Positions 53,675 through 63,849 of a stretch of 64,000 nucleotides of DNA are shown one piece after another (the stretch's first letter is position 1; the number at the start of each line of letters is the position of its first letter). The notes beneath the pieces were generated by a model that saw only the letters and a program-made list of their open reading frames with translations, did no database searches and was not told the DNA's origin. The position numbers were made by a program, and so were the translations under genes. Origin of the DNA: Paenibacillus sp. oral taxon 786 str. D14 (GTDB lineage: Bacteria; Bacillota; Bacilli; Paenibacillales; Paenibacillaceae); assembly GCF_000159955.1 (NCBI RefSeq), contig NZ_GG695973.1:301248-365247 (forward strand). Direction: 5' to 3'.

Positions 53675-55798
53675 TTACAAATTCTCAAAATAAACCAACA
53701 GCTCGGTCGCCAAAAAATTTCGGATCTCCTGACGTTCTCCGGTTTCCAGCAGCTCCACCAGCTCCGGCTTCAGCAGCAAGGCGCTGATTTCGCTCAGCAC
53801 TTCCAAGCTCTCGCGCGACAGCTCCCGCGGCGCGAGCATAAATAGCAGCGCACTAACTTCTGTTCCCCCGTCCAACACCACGGGTTCTTCCAGCCGGAAC
53901 AACGCCAGCGAACGGTAATTCACGAACCGGGTTCGTGTATGGAACAGCGCCAGCGAAGTCCCCGGAATCACCTGACTGGCCATTTTCTCCCGTTCCAGCA
54001 AACGGTCGGTTACAGCCTGCACATCGGATACAGTGTGCTTCGTCTGCCACTCCTCCGGCCCAAAGCTTGCGGAACCGGACGGCGGGACGAATAACCGGTT
54101 CATTTCCTCCAGCGCCACCGTAACTGTCTCCCGCAGTGAAAATCCCCTGTTATTTAGCACACGCACGTCGAATTGCTCCAGTAGGCTGACAACCTCGTTC
54201 AGAGACACCGACAGCGACCGTACCTTGTCAAAAGCCCTTGTTTTTGTGGATTCCGGCTCAGGTGTCATCTTCCGCGATTTTAATACCGTACGCTGGACGT
54301 ACTCGAGCAGCCGCTCGGTGTCCTCGTCCGTTAACAACGGACTTAGCTTCACGTAACGATCCTCTGGAAGAGGCAAATCAATCGTCGAGATGATTAAGTC
54401 GTAATCGGATTCGGGAAGCCGCTTCGCCTCGTACCACGAGACATTGCCCAGCACTTCGATTTGCGGCATTTCTTTGGCAAGCCGCGTGGCCAGCAGCTTG
54501 GAGGAGCTTAGCCCGCTCGAGCAGACCAGAATCGCCCGTACGCTGAGGCCAAGCTGGTTCAGACGCTCCATGGAGGCTCCGAAATGCATCACCAGGAAGC
54601 CGATCTCTTCGTCCGGGATTTCTAAGCCGGCCACACTTTCGTTCATCGCCTCACGTACGATGCCAAACAATTCATCGTAGTCTTTACGAATGGCGCCCAA
54701 CAACGGGTTGCGGATGCGGGAGCCTTCGCGGATGCGTTTGAAAGCCGGGCCCATATGCTCTAGCAGACCGCTTCGGAGCAGTCGATCCTCCTGGAACGGA
54801 ATTCCGGTACGCTTAACGACGTTCTCGGTCAGCCGATACACCGTATCGACCAGCTCCATATCCGCTTGGACGAGCTCGGGTGAAGCTTCTTTGGCCCGGC
54901 TGAACAAGCCGTTCATATAAGCGATTTCCTCCGGCGGGAATGTCAGCTCGAGCTTCTCGGCCAAACGAGAAGCGAATCGGGCCGTTTCTGCCTCATCCTG
55001 CTCTCCGCCCCCGACGGGAGGTAGCTTGCGGTTCTTGCCTGCGCAACTAACCAGCCTTCCTGCCTTGATCCGATTCACTGAAACGGAGAGACGAATGAGC
55101 AGCTGCGTGTAGGCATTTTCGGACAAATGCTCCGTCCAGCTCCAATTCATCGCCCATAGCGTGTTTTCTACCGTCATCAGGTTATCCGTCCCAACGACCT
55201 CGAGCAGTCTGGCCGTGGCGGAGGAGACTTGGTTTTCCGGCGAGCCTCCAATCAAGTCGGAGTAATCCAAATGCTCAGCCGCCAGTTGGCATAACGCCGC
55301 GCGTTTCTGCTGTTCCTCGCCAAGCAACTCGACGCCGTAGCCGCGGCGGCGAACCAGTTCCAGCCCAAAGCGGCTGAACCAGGGCTCCACCTCGTCCAAA
55401 TCGCTGCTGATGGTCGCTACCGTCACCTTTAGGCCATGGGCCAGCGTAAATAGCTTACACGGCTCCTGCTCCTCAAGCAAACGGCAGATCAGTAAGAGAT
55501 GCCGCTCCTCGACGGAATAGTCGCTGGGCTTATCGACCAGCAGCAATCGTTTGGCCTCTTGCAGCTTCTCGCCCTCCTCGCTGCCTTCGGCATTGCTCCA
55601 GACAGAGATTCCGGTACCGGATTTACGGTGCAGGACTAAGCCGAAATAGGCTAATATTTTTTCAATCTCGTCCAGTTCCCGGTGAACCGTTCTGACGCTG
55701 ACGTTGATCTCCGCTGCGATTTCCGCAGCGGTCATCCCGTGCTTGCGTCCGAGGAGGAGAACGAGGATTTGCTTTTGTCGTGCGGTCATTTTCCGCAT
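53675..55798 (-). CDS. mtlR: Transcriptional activator of the mannitol operon MtlR
   Basis: This 707-residue multidomain activator has an N-terminal helix-turn-helix (MTAAEIAAEINVSVRTVHRE), a second Mga-like HTH region, and two PTS regulation domains (about 200-420). An EIIB-Gat-like domain has its Cys in ILVCSSGLSSSKLLATRLAK, and the C-terminal EIIA-Mtl-like domain has His in SLALFHTRTRF. Phosphorylation of PRD2 by HPr activates it, while phosphorylation of the EIIB domain by the mannitol EIIA inhibits. It lies between mtlA and mtlF, as in Geobacillus. Confidence 0.93.
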   Translation of the reverse strand: MRKMTARQKQILVLLLGRKHGMTAAEIAAEINVSVRTVHRELDEIEKILAYFGLVLHRKSGTGISVWSNAEGSEEGEKLQEAKRLLLVDKPSDYSVEERHLLLICRLLEEQEPCKLFTLAHGLKVTVATISSDLDEVEPWFSRFGLELVRRRGYGVELLGEEQQKRAALCQLAAEHLDYSDLIGGSPENQVSSATARLLEVVGTDNLMTVENTLWAMNWSWTEHLSENAYTQLLIRLSVSVNRIKAGRLVSCAGKNRKLPPVGGGEQDEAETARFASRLAEKLELTFPPEEIAYMNGLFSRAKEASPELVQADMELVDTVYRLTENVVKRTGIPFQEDRLLRSGLLEHMGPAFKRIREGSRIRNPLLGAIRKDYDELFGIVREAMNESVAGLEIPDEEIGFLVMHFGASMERLNQLGLSVRAILVCSSGLSSSKLLATRLAKEMPQIEVLGNVSWYEAKRLPESDYDLIISTIDLPLPEDRYVKLSPLLTDEDTERLLEYVQRTVLKSRKMTPEPESTKTRAFDKVRSLSVSLNEVVSLLEQFDVRVLNNRGFSLRETVTVALEEMNRLFVPPSGSASFGPEEWQTKHTVSDVQAVTDRLLEREKMASQVIPGTSLALFHTRTRFVNYRSLALFRLEEPVVLDGGTEVSALLFMLAPRELSRESLEVLSEISALLLKPELVELLETGERQEIRNFLATELLVYFENL

Positions 55799-55877
55799 AT
55801 CAAGTCTCTCCTAATATAGACGCAAAACACCGGCGAAAATCGCCAGTGTTCTGCCCCCGCATCGTAACTGGCGTTGC

Positions 55878-57317
55878 TTAGCCTTTCAAACGCTCAACCA
55901 GTTCATCGTATTTGGGACTCTTCAGGAAATTATCAATGGAGATATGCTCGGCGTCCGGTTTGTTGGCGATCGCGCGATCCGTCAGCGTTTTTTGCGTAAT
56001 GACGATGTCGGCGTCGCTTGGAATTTCGCTGACTGCCGAGTTCACGACCGTCACCTTCACGCCGGCGTCCTGCATTTTCTTCCTCAGAACGGATGCACCC
56101 ATCGCACTGGAACCCATACCAGCGTCGCAAGCGAACACGATTTTGTTCACCGTTTGTTTCTTCACGCCGCCTGCAGCAGCAGGGGCTGCCGCCGTGTTCT
56201 TCGTACCTGCAGCTTTCATTTCTTTCACTTTCGCCGAAGCTTCTTCCAAGTCCATTTCTTCATCCGTTTGTTTACCCGTTTTGAGCAGCAGCGACGCAAC
56301 AAGGAACGAAACGACTGCCGCAACAATGACCCCGCTTAACATTGGGACGTATCCGCCTTTTGGCGTCATCAGGAAGTAAGCAAAAATACTACCCGGAGAA
56401 GGAGAACCTACAAGACCTGCACCGGTCAATTGGAACGTAAACGTACCGGCAACGCCGCCAGCCATTGCAGCCAGCACCAGAATCGGTTTCATCAAAATGT
56501 ACGGGAAGTAAATCTCGTGAATCCCGCCCAGGAAGTGAATCACAACCGCGCCTGGAGCCGATTGTTTCGCCATGCCGCGACCGAAGATCCAGTAAGCCAG
56601 CAGGATCCCCAGACCTGGGCCTGGGTTCGATTCGAGCATAAACAGCATCGATTTGCCAACCCGAAGTGCTTCTTCCGCAGCGATTGGCGTAATTACGCCG
56701 TGGTTGATTGCATTGTTCAGGAACAATACTTTCCCCGGTTCAATAATAAGGTTGACCAGAGGCAGCAATTTCGCGTCCACCAGGAAGTCAACGCCCGAAG
56801 ACAACGCTTTGCTGATCGCGGTTACAACCGGTCCAATGCCGGAGTATGATCCCAAAGCCATGAGACCGCCCAGAATCCCGATCGAGAAGTTGTTCACCAG
56901 CATTTCAAAGCCGGATTTAATTTTTCCCTCGACCAATTTGTCGAACTGCTTAATGACCCAAGCGGACAATGGACCAACGATCATCGCGCCGAGAAACATC
57001 GGGATGTCGCTGCCGATGATAACCCCCATCGTCACAATGGCTGCCGTTACCGCCCCCCGTTTCCCGTGAACCATTTGCCCACCGGTGTAGCCGATGAGGA
57101 GCGGCAGCAAATATTTGATCATTGGATCGACCAGTTTGCCGAGATACTCGTTCGGAATCCATCCGGTCGGGATGAATAATGCGGTAATGAGCCCCCATGC
57201 GATAAACGCGCCGATATTCGGCATCACCATACCGCTGAGCGCACGACCGAACTGCTGAACCTTTACCCGGGCTCCGCCGGTTCCTGCAGACGGCTGTTTG
57301 GTTTGTGCTATAGCCAT
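55878..57317 (-). CDS. mtlA: PTS mannitol-specific EIICB component
   Basis: The 479-residue permease imports mannitol as mannitol-1-phosphate. The EIIC membrane domain spans about 20-345 (GGIHEIYFPYILMKP substrate motif). A linker rich in Ala/Lys leads to an EIIB domain with the phosphorylated Cys397 in FACDAGMGSSAMG. The EIIA part is encoded separately by mtlF. It is the first gene of the operon, downstream of a candidate cre. Confidence 0.95.
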   Translation of the reverse strand: MAIAQTKQPSAGTGGARVKVQQFGRALSGMVMPNIGAFIAWGLITALFIPTGWIPNEYLGKLVDPMIKYLLPLLIGYTGGQMVHGKRGAVTAAIVTMGVIIGSDIPMFLGAMIVGPLSAWVIKQFDKLVEGKIKSGFEMLVNNFSIGILGGLMALGSYSGIGPVVTAISKALSSGVDFLVDAKLLPLVNLIIEPGKVLFLNNAINHGVITPIAAEEALRVGKSMLFMLESNPGPGLGILLAYWIFGRGMAKQSAPGAVVIHFLGGIHEIYFPYILMKPILVLAAMAGGVAGTFTFQLTGAGLVGSPSPGSIFAYFLMTPKGGYVPMLSGVIVAAVVSFLVASLLLKTGKQTDEEMDLEEASAKVKEMKAAGTKNTAAAPAAAGGVKKQTVNKIVFACDAGMGSSAMGASVLRKKMQDAGVKVTVVNSAVSEIPSDADIVITQKTLTDRAIANKPDAEHISIDNFLKSPKYDELVERLKG

Positions 57318-57399
57318 AAAGAGTAACCCCCTTATAAAGATGCACGGATCATCAACAGTCTTGCTTGTTGGCTTACCGTGTTTCTACCCTCATCCTAAT

Positions 57400-57413
57400 T
57401 CAAAGCGCTTTCT
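57400..57413. promoter_or_regulatory. Candidate CcpA site (cre) of the mannitol operon
   Basis: TCAAAGCGCTTTCT matches 12 of 14 positions of the cre consensus with a palindromic AAAGCGCTTT core. A possible promoter TTGAGT-N17-TAGGAT on the minus strand encloses it, so CcpA binding would block RNA polymerase. Confidence 0.6.
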
Positions 57414-57487
57414 AACTCAATCAAATCAAAACACGGTTTCGTCATGATTATTGTTGTCAACATTTGAAGAGTGATTCCTGCCTAAAC

Positions 57488-57535
57488 AAAAAAAAGCCAC
57501 CCCCTTCGATATAAAAAAGGGGACAGCTTGTGCAT
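57488..57535 (-). terminator. Terminator of the zinc-ribbon gene
   Basis: On the minus strand AGC-TG-TCCCCTT pairs with AAGGGG-GTG-GCT and is followed by TTTTTTTG. It lies about 30 bp after the stop at 57562. Confidence 0.65.
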
Positions 57536-57561
57536 CTTCACAGCATAGCAGCAATATATTG

Positions 57562-57774
57562 TTACGAGGAAGCGTGCATTTGCGGGAAGTCCTGCACCAT
57601 TTCCTCGCCGAAGAACAGATCATCCAGAGAGCTGAGCGTTCCATCTTCTTCTACTTGATATACGGACATTTTATCGCCGTTTACCGTCAATTCGATAAAG
57701 CAACCCCAGCAGTAGAACTGGTGGGAGCCGATTTTCCCAATATCCTTGGAATTGCAATTTGGACATTTCATCAT
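57562..57774 (-). CDS. Small zinc-ribbon protein of unknown function
   Basis: The 70-residue protein has two CxxC pairs, CPNC and CWGC, 16 residues apart, forming a zinc ribbon, followed by an acidic tail (VEEDGTLSSLDDLFFGEEMV). AGGTGATG precedes the ATG. It starts 30 bp after the PRC-barrel gene and likely shares its transcript. I do not know a function. Confidence 0.75.
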   Translation of the reverse strand: MMKCPNCNSKDIGKIGSHQFYCWGCFIELTVNGDKMSVYQVEEDGTLSSLDDLFFGEEMVQDFPQMHASS

Positions 57775-57804
57775 AGAACCATCACCTATCCATCCACAAA
57801 AAAT

Positions 57805-58308
57805 TCACGGCTTTTCAAGCAGCTGTTCGCTGCCCAGGGGCACCATGATCGCGTTTTCCCCTCGGGTCATTTCCGGCATAAATGGCAGCAGCTTGCGCCC
57901 TTCCATCAGATCGGTGAAAAACCCGTCGCTAATTTCAATTCCAGTAATTGTATTTCCCAATTCGTGTTCAAAATAAACATCCGTTACATGGCCTAGACGT
58001 ATTCCGTCTTCAGTCAGGACAGGCAGTTCTTTTAATTTTCCATTTCCCGTTAAGAAGGTATTCTGTATATTCTCGGCTTCCCACTTGCGGACAGCCTGTT
58101 GATTGCAGATCATCACGGCATCTTCACCGTAAGCCACGATATCCTCCCATCGCACGGCCTTGACGCTGGAATTCCAAAACAATCGATTCTCCAGTTGGAT
58201 GCCGACGATCGACCAATTGTGGTCCAGGAGGAGGTCAACGACTTTCCCGACCTTCTTGCCACGCTCCACATCATAGACGGTCAGACCGATCATTTCTTGC
58301 ATTCTCAT
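57805..58308 (-). CDS. yrrD: PRC-barrel domain protein (YrrD-like)
   Basis: The 167-residue protein is built from two PRC-barrel domains: residues about 1-75 (LTVYDVERGKKVGKVVDLLL) and 90-165 (LPVLTEDGIRLGHVTDVYFE). PRC barrels occur in RimM and in photosynthetic reaction centres and bind proteins or RNA. Size and position near cymR-iscS-mnmA agree with YrrD of B. subtilis. Function is not established. Confidence 0.83.
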   Translation of the reverse strand: MRMQEMIGLTVYDVERGKKVGKVVDLLLDHNWSIVGIQLENRLFWNSSVKAVRWEDIVAYGEDAVMICNQQAVRKWEAENIQNTFLTGNGKLKELPVLTEDGIRLGHVTDVYFEHELGNTITGIEISDGFFTDLMEGRKLLPFMPEMTRGENAIMVPLGSEQLLEKP

Positions 58309-58405
58309 GTTGAAATGGACACTCCCTGTTTGGGCATCTCATACTAATACCGAAAAAACTAACCTCCCCTCCGCAAAAGCCGATTTGAGCCCAAAAATAT
58401 GCCCA

Positions 58406-59557
58406 TTATTTTTTTCTACGGAGACGTTCCAGGATGGTTCCAATTTTTTCGGTGATTTCGTAAATTTCTTCCCTAGTATTACCCATTCCGACGCTAAATC
58501 GAATCGCAGAACGCAAAAAACTTTCCGGAAGATGCATCGCTTCCAGCACATGGGACGGCTCCAGAGACCCCGAGGTGCATGCGGAGCCGCTGGAGGCAGC
58601 GATGCCCTCCATATCCAAATTCATCAGCATCGTCTCCGAATCCACCTCTGGGAAGCTGATGTTGATGATATGCGGCAGCCGATTCGTCGGATGGCCGTTG
58701 ACATGGAAGGCCTCCCGGGTGATCCGCTGTTCCAGTGCGGACAGCAGCTCCCGGATCAGCTGCTCATCGTGAGCGACGCGCGTCTCCCGCTCCGCCGCAG
58801 CCAATTCCACGGCCTTGGCAAAGCCGGCGATGCCGGCCATATTTTCCGTGCCAGCGCGGCGCTTGCGCTCCTGCAGCCCGCCGTGTTGAATCGGCTCCAG
58901 CACCAGATCCTTACGTACATACAAAGCCCCGACGCCTTGGGGACCGTTGATTTTATGCGAAGAGAAGCTCATCAAGTCGACCGGCAAATCCCGGCAGGAG
59001 ATCGACAACGCGCCCAACGCCTGCACGGCATCCACATGAAAAACGATCCCCCGCTCCCTCGCGATCGCGCCGATTTCAGCAATCGGCTGAATCGTTCCCA
59101 CCTCGTTATTGCCATACATCACGCTGATCAAGATCGTATCGGGCCGGATGGCCTCCCTCACTTGCTCCGGATGCACCTGTCCATAACGATCCACAGGCAA
59201 ATAGGTCACCTCAAACCCGTCCTTCTCCAAGCGCTCGCAGGAGTGCAGCACCGCATGATGCTCGATGGAGGTCGTAATAATATGACGTCCCTCCGCTTTC
59301 CGGGCAAACGCCGTGCCAAACAACGCCAGGTTATCGCTCTCCGTCCCTCCGCCGGTAAACACCAGCTCATCCGGGCGGCAACCGATGCGTGCGGCAACCG
59401 TATCCCGCGCCCCGTTCACCAAACGTTTGGCCTCCCGACCGAAATAATGAACGCTGGAGGCGTTGCCAAATTGCTCCCGCATCACCTTCAGCATCGTTTC
59501 CGCTACCTCCGGATGGATCGGCGTGGAAGCGGCATGATCTATATAAATATGCTTCAT
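58406..59557 (-). CDS. yrvO: Cysteine desulfurase (IscS/YrvO)
   Basis: This 383-residue PLP enzyme releases sulfur from cysteine as a persulfide. The PLP Lys is in SFSSHKINGPQG and the catalytic Cys in ASSGSACTSGSLEPSHV. It corresponds to YrvO, which gives sulfur to MnmA for 2-thiouridine in tRNA; mnmA lies 0.8 kb away. ATG 59557 follows AAGGTGAG. A longer frame to 59602 has no site. It lies downstream of cymR. Confidence 0.93.
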   Translation of the reverse strand: MKHIYIDHAASTPIHPEVAETMLKVMREQFGNASSVHYFGREAKRLVNGARDTVAARIGCRPDELVFTGGGTESDNLALFGTAFARKAEGRHIITTSIEHHAVLHSCERLEKDGFEVTYLPVDRYGQVHPEQVREAIRPDTILISVMYGNNEVGTIQPIAEIGAIARERGIVFHVDAVQALGALSISCRDLPVDLMSFSSHKINGPQGVGALYVRKDLVLEPIQHGGLQERKRRAGTENMAGIAGFAKAVELAAAERETRVAHDEQLIRELLSALEQRITREAFHVNGHPTNRLPHIINISFPEVDSETMLMNLDMEGIAASSGSACTSGSLEPSHVLEAMHLPESFLRSAIRFSVGMGNTREEIYEITEKIGTILERLRRKK

Positions 59558-59681
59558 GGCTCTCACCTTGTCCCAAAAACTTTTTGATAAAACGTAAATC
59601 ACCGCCCCGGAATCGGGACGGCTACCGAATTGTTCGTTGATTGTATCTTATTTCATTGTGGATGGCAAGTCGGTTCGCAGA

Positions 59682-60101
59682 CTAAATGTAGAACATGTAA
59701 TTTTCTTTGGTTCCATGTTCCTCGTAGTTCACCAGATTCTCCAGCGTCGTCGAATCCAGCACTTCAGCGATGCTGTCGCGGATGCGCAGCCACAAATCCC
59801 GTTTGGCCGGATCGTCCTCCTCGGTAAAGTCCACCGGAGAAATCGGCCCTTCCAACACACGAATGATGTCTCCCGCCGTAATTTCACTAGCTTCTTTGGA
59901 AAGAATATAACCGCCATAAGCACCGCGCACGCTCTTCACCAGACCGGCATTGCGCAGCGGCGCGATTAATTGCTCCAGGTAATGCTCGGATAATTGGTTT
60001 TTCTCGGCGATGCTTTTCAGGGAAGTTGGCCCTTCGCCGTATTTAGCGGCCAGCTCCATCATAATCGTCAATCCGTAGCGTCCTTTTGTCGAAATCTTCA
60101 A
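59682..60101 (-). CDS. cymR: Cysteine metabolism repressor CymR (Rrf2 family)
   Basis: The 139-residue Rrf2 regulator begins KISTKGRYGLTIMMELAAKY and ends NYMFYI, closely matching CymR of B. subtilis. It has no cysteines, so it cannot bind an iron-sulfur cluster as IscR does. CymR acts with CysK to repress cysteine uptake and synthesis genes. The start is TTG 60101 after AGAGGTG. The next gene, iscS, is in the same direction. Confidence 0.93.
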   Translation of the reverse strand: MKISTKGRYGLTIMMELAAKYGEGPTSLKSIAEKNQLSEHYLEQLIAPLRNAGLVKSVRGAYGGYILSKEASEITAGDIIRVLEGPISPVDFTEEDDPAKRDLWLRIRDSIAEVLDSTTLENLVNYEEHGTKENYMFYI

Positions 60102-60305
60102 AGAAGGCACCTCTTTCAATTTTCAAATAAACTTTATATAATTAATCCTTGATCCTTAAAAAACAGTATCAGGCCATTCGCCGCGTTCTTCCGCGACATA
60201 CGCGCCCAAATCCGGGGATTCCTCCCTATTCCTATCTTTACCCTGTGCTTATCGTAACATATCATATGTGTTTTGGGAAATAAAGCGACAATTGTGGTAA
60301 AATAA

Positions 60306-61475
<1,170 letters not shown>

Positions 61476-61479
61476 GCAA

Positions 61480-61532
61480 CAAAGCGGGAGCCCCGCGTCA
61501 GCGTATGATGTGGGGCTCCCGTTTTTTATGCA
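61480..61532 (+). terminator. Terminator of mnmA
   Basis: GCGGGAGCCCC pairs with GGGGCTCCCG and is followed by TTTTTTATG, close behind the mnmA stop. Confidence 0.85.
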
Positions 61533-61630
61533 GGGCAGGGCTCTTGCAACTTCGCTTGCGAGAGTCTTGCCTTTTGCTTTTTCTCGAAAAATGAACTGTT
61601 GTCACCTTACCTCGCCTCGCACTTTCCCTT

Positions 61631-62944
61631 CTACCTTCCGCTTCTGCGCCGCAGCTCCTGGTTATGCTTGATCTTCGCTTCGTTCCCCTGTTCCGTGGCA
61701 TGGTAGAACGTCCGGCCGGACAATCGCTTCGGCAGATACTCCTGTTGTACGTAATGCCCAGGGTAATCATGCGGATACTTGTAGCCTTCGTGCCCGAGCT
61801 TTGCCGCTCCCTTGTAATGAGTGTCGCGCAAATGAAGCGGCACTTCGGCGGATTTAACCTCTTCAATCGCTGCCATGGCGTTCCCGATCGCTTCTACGAC
61901 CGCGTTGGATTTTGGACTTTCGACCGCAAACAGGATCGCCTGGACAATGTTCAGCCGCGCTTCTGGCCAGCCATTGTTACGGTAAGCCTCTAAGGCGCTG
62001 ACCGCCTGCACCATCGCCTGCGGGTTGGCCAGGCCAATATCCTCGCTGCTGGCGGCGATCAGTCGGCGGATAAACGTCATCGGATCCATCCCCAGCTTCT
62101 CTACGGCGTACAGGAACCAAAACACCGCCGCATCGCTGGAGCCGCGAATCGATTTATGAAACGCCGACAGCACGTCGTATTGCGTGGACTCGTCCGCTTT
62201 GACGAGCGGCCGGCGGATCGATTCCTCCGCCACTTCGAGCGTGATGTGCACCGTCCCGTCCGGTTGCGGGGGCGTAGTCATCGCCGCCAGCTCCAGGGCA
62301 TTCAGCGCGCGCCGAATGTCGCCGTTCGCCATCGCAGCGATGTGCAGCAGCGCCTCTTCGTCAACCTGTAGCGGCATAAAGCCAAGCCCCTTCTCTTGGT
62401 CGGCCAAAGCCCGCCGCATCGCGATCAGCGAGTGCTCCTTCGTCAGCGGCTCCAGCTGGAACAGCGTGGAACGGCTCATAAGAGCGCCGTTAACGTAGTG
62501 GAACGGATTTTCCGTCGTCGCACCGATGAAGATGATCGTACCTTTTTCCACCGCCGGCAGTAAAGCATCTTGTCTGGAGCTGTTAAATCGATGGACCTCG
62601 TCCAGGAACAGAATCGTTTTCGTGCCGTAAAAAGCTTTGTCGTTCTGCGCTTTTTCAATTACCTCGCGCACATCCTTCACCGACGCATCCACCGCGTTTA
62701 GCCGGACGAACTCCGCCTTCGTATGATGGGAGATAATGTGGGCGAGTGTCGTTTTGCCGCAGCCGGGAGGGCCGTACAGTAAAATCGAGGAGACCTGGTC
62801 CGCTTCAATCGCCCGCCGTAACAGCTTGCCCGGGCCGACGATATGCTCTTGTCCGATATATTCATCCAGCGAGGTCGGCCGCATCCGGTCGGCCAGCAAC
62901 CGCCCCGCCGGGCTTTGCTCTTGATTGAAAGAAAACAAATCCAC
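61631..62944 (-). CDS. rarA: Replication-associated recombination protein RarA (MgsA/YrvN)
   Basis: This AAA+ ATPase of about 437 residues is related to clamp loaders and acts at stalled replication forks. Walker A is LYGPPGCGKTTLA, Walker B FLDEVHRFN, and sensor 1 GATTENPF. The C-terminal tetramerisation part ends with GHYVQQEYLPKRL. I chose GTG 62944; TTG codons at 62950 and 62938 are alternatives with similar Shine-Dalgarno support. An upstream frame to 62989 lacks a site. Confidence 0.93.
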   Translation of the reverse strand: MDLFSFNQEQSPAGRLLADRMRPTSLDEYIGQEHIVGPGKLLRRAIEADQVSSILLYGPPGCGKTTLAHIISHHTKAEFVRLNAVDASVKDVREVIEKAQNDKAFYGTKTILFLDEVHRFNSSRQDALLPAVEKGTIIFIGATTENPFHYVNGALMSRSTLFQLEPLTKEHSLIAMRRALADQEKGLGFMPLQVDEEALLHIAAMANGDIRRALNALELAAMTTPPQPDGTVHITLEVAEESIRRPLVKADESTQYDVLSAFHKSIRGSSDAAVFWFLYAVEKLGMDPMTFIRRLIAASSEDIGLANPQAMVQAVSALEAYRNNGWPEARLNIVQAILFAVESPKSNAVVEAIGNAMAAIEEVKSAEVPLHLRDTHYKGAAKLGHEGYKYPHDYPGHYVQQEYLPKRLSGRTFYHATEQGNEAKIKHNQELRRRSGR

Positions 62945-63343
62945 CTTCAAGTCACTTCCTTGATCGTTAGCATGATAAACAGGATACATGGAATGATACC
63001 AAATTTATTCTAGCATACCTTACGTAAAAAACACTTATAGTTGTTCTTTCGCTTTTCCTGCGGCAGGAAATATGAGTTAATATAGATGTCGGGCCGACGA
63101 ATCACGGGAAAGGGGGCTGATCGAAGTGATTTCAGTGAGTGAGGTGGCTGTCGCGTAAGCGGCACCACAATAAAACGGGGGGCTGGGAACAGCCTCCCTT
63201 ATTTATGTTTGACGATACCTGTGTTAAGATAGATCCAGTTAAAACCAAATTTTGTCTTTATTTAAAGTCAAAAGTCGTTTGCTCTACACCGAGAAGGTTG
63301 GATGAAGCGGCTACCAATACTAAATTGAAAGGGGGAAGCGAGC
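62945..63343. other. Divergent intergenic region with a structured leader
   Basis: This 399-bp gap separates rarA from the CD3324-family gene. On the plus strand it has two consecutive hairpins, at 63137-63171 and 63176-63200. An 11-codon frame from GTG 63126 to TAA 63158 (ISVSEVAVA core) overlaps the first hairpin. The rest shows no clear gene. Confidence 0.5.
63137..63204 (+). promoter_or_regulatory. Two-hairpin leader, possible attenuator or small RNA
   Basis: The first hairpin is GTGG-C-TGTCGC-GTAA-GCGGCA-CCAC. The second, GGGGGCTG-GGAA-CAGCCTCCC, is followed by TTATTTATG and looks like a weak terminator. The order, a short peptide frame then a structured element then a terminator, is that of an attenuator upstream of the genes at 63344-63701. 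It matches no riboswitch class I know. Confidence 0.4.
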
Positions 63344-63442
63344 ATGTTGACTTATATCGTAACAGCAATCAAGGACGGAGCACGAAATAAGGAGGTACAT
63401 GATCGTGAATTACAAAAATGGAAAGGATGTTCTTCCCCCTAG
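63344..63442 (+). CDS. Possible 32-residue leader peptide overlapping the CD3324-family gene
   Basis: ATG 63344 has a strong AAAGGGGG site eight bases upstream. The frame MLTYIVTAIKDGARNKEVHD ends at TAG 63442, overlapping the start of the next gene by 38 bases in another frame. Its good initiation signals, the overlap and the position suggest translational coupling, but the peptide resembles nothing known and could be fortuitous. Confidence 0.4.
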   Translation: MLTYIVTAIKDGARNKEVHDRELQKWKGCSSP

Positions 63443-63701
63443 GCTGCTGAAGGAGCTCCAAACTTATATTCAGGGCGAGCTGCTATACATTCCCAAGCCG
63501 GAACGGTCAAGGGCGTTATGGGGAGAACTGAGCGGTTCCCGCCTCACCATCGCCAAGCGAAACGAAGAGATTTTTCGCTTGTACCGCGCCGGGAGCAAGG
63601 TACGGGATTTAGCCGAAAGATTTCACCTCTCCGATGAAAGCATCCGCAAAATCTTAACCAAAATGCGCAGCCTAAGACAACCCGCAACCGTGTCCGAGTA
63701 A
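63405..63701 (+). CDS. CD3324-family helix-turn-helix protein
   Basis: The 98-residue protein begins NYKNGKDVLPPRLLKELQTY, then IQGELLYIPKPE. A Mor/HTH-like domain (TIAKRNEEIFRLYRAGSKVR, then LAERFHLSDESIRKILTKM) fills the C-terminal part. This is the CD3324 family found in Firmicutes, of unknown role, probably DNA binding. GTG 63405 lies nine bases after AAGGAGG and is preferred to ATG 63399, which is too close to the site. Confidence 0.75.
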   Translation: MNYKNGKDVLPPRLLKELQTYIQGELLYIPKPERSRALWGELSGSRLTIAKRNEEIFRLYRAGSKVRDLAERFHLSDESIRKILTKMRSLRQPATVSE

Positions 63702-63752
63702 CGGCAACCTGGGAACATCCCATTACAAAATCACATCCATTATCATAAACCA

Positions 63753-63780
63753 TAAGCCAAGACCGGCCGGTCTTGGCTTA
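63753..63780. terminator. Perfect 28-bp palindrome, likely bidirectional terminator
   Basis: TAAGCCAAGACCGG is followed directly by its reverse complement. The plus-strand T-run (AATTTATAT) is weak. It lies 52 bp after the CD3324-family gene and before the next promoter region (TATAAT at about 63800). Confidence 0.55.
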
Positions 63781-63849
63781 ATTTATATCGAATCAGGTAT
63801 AATGGAGTCAGATCCTACTTACAGCCTATTCCAAACTGAGGTGACCCCC

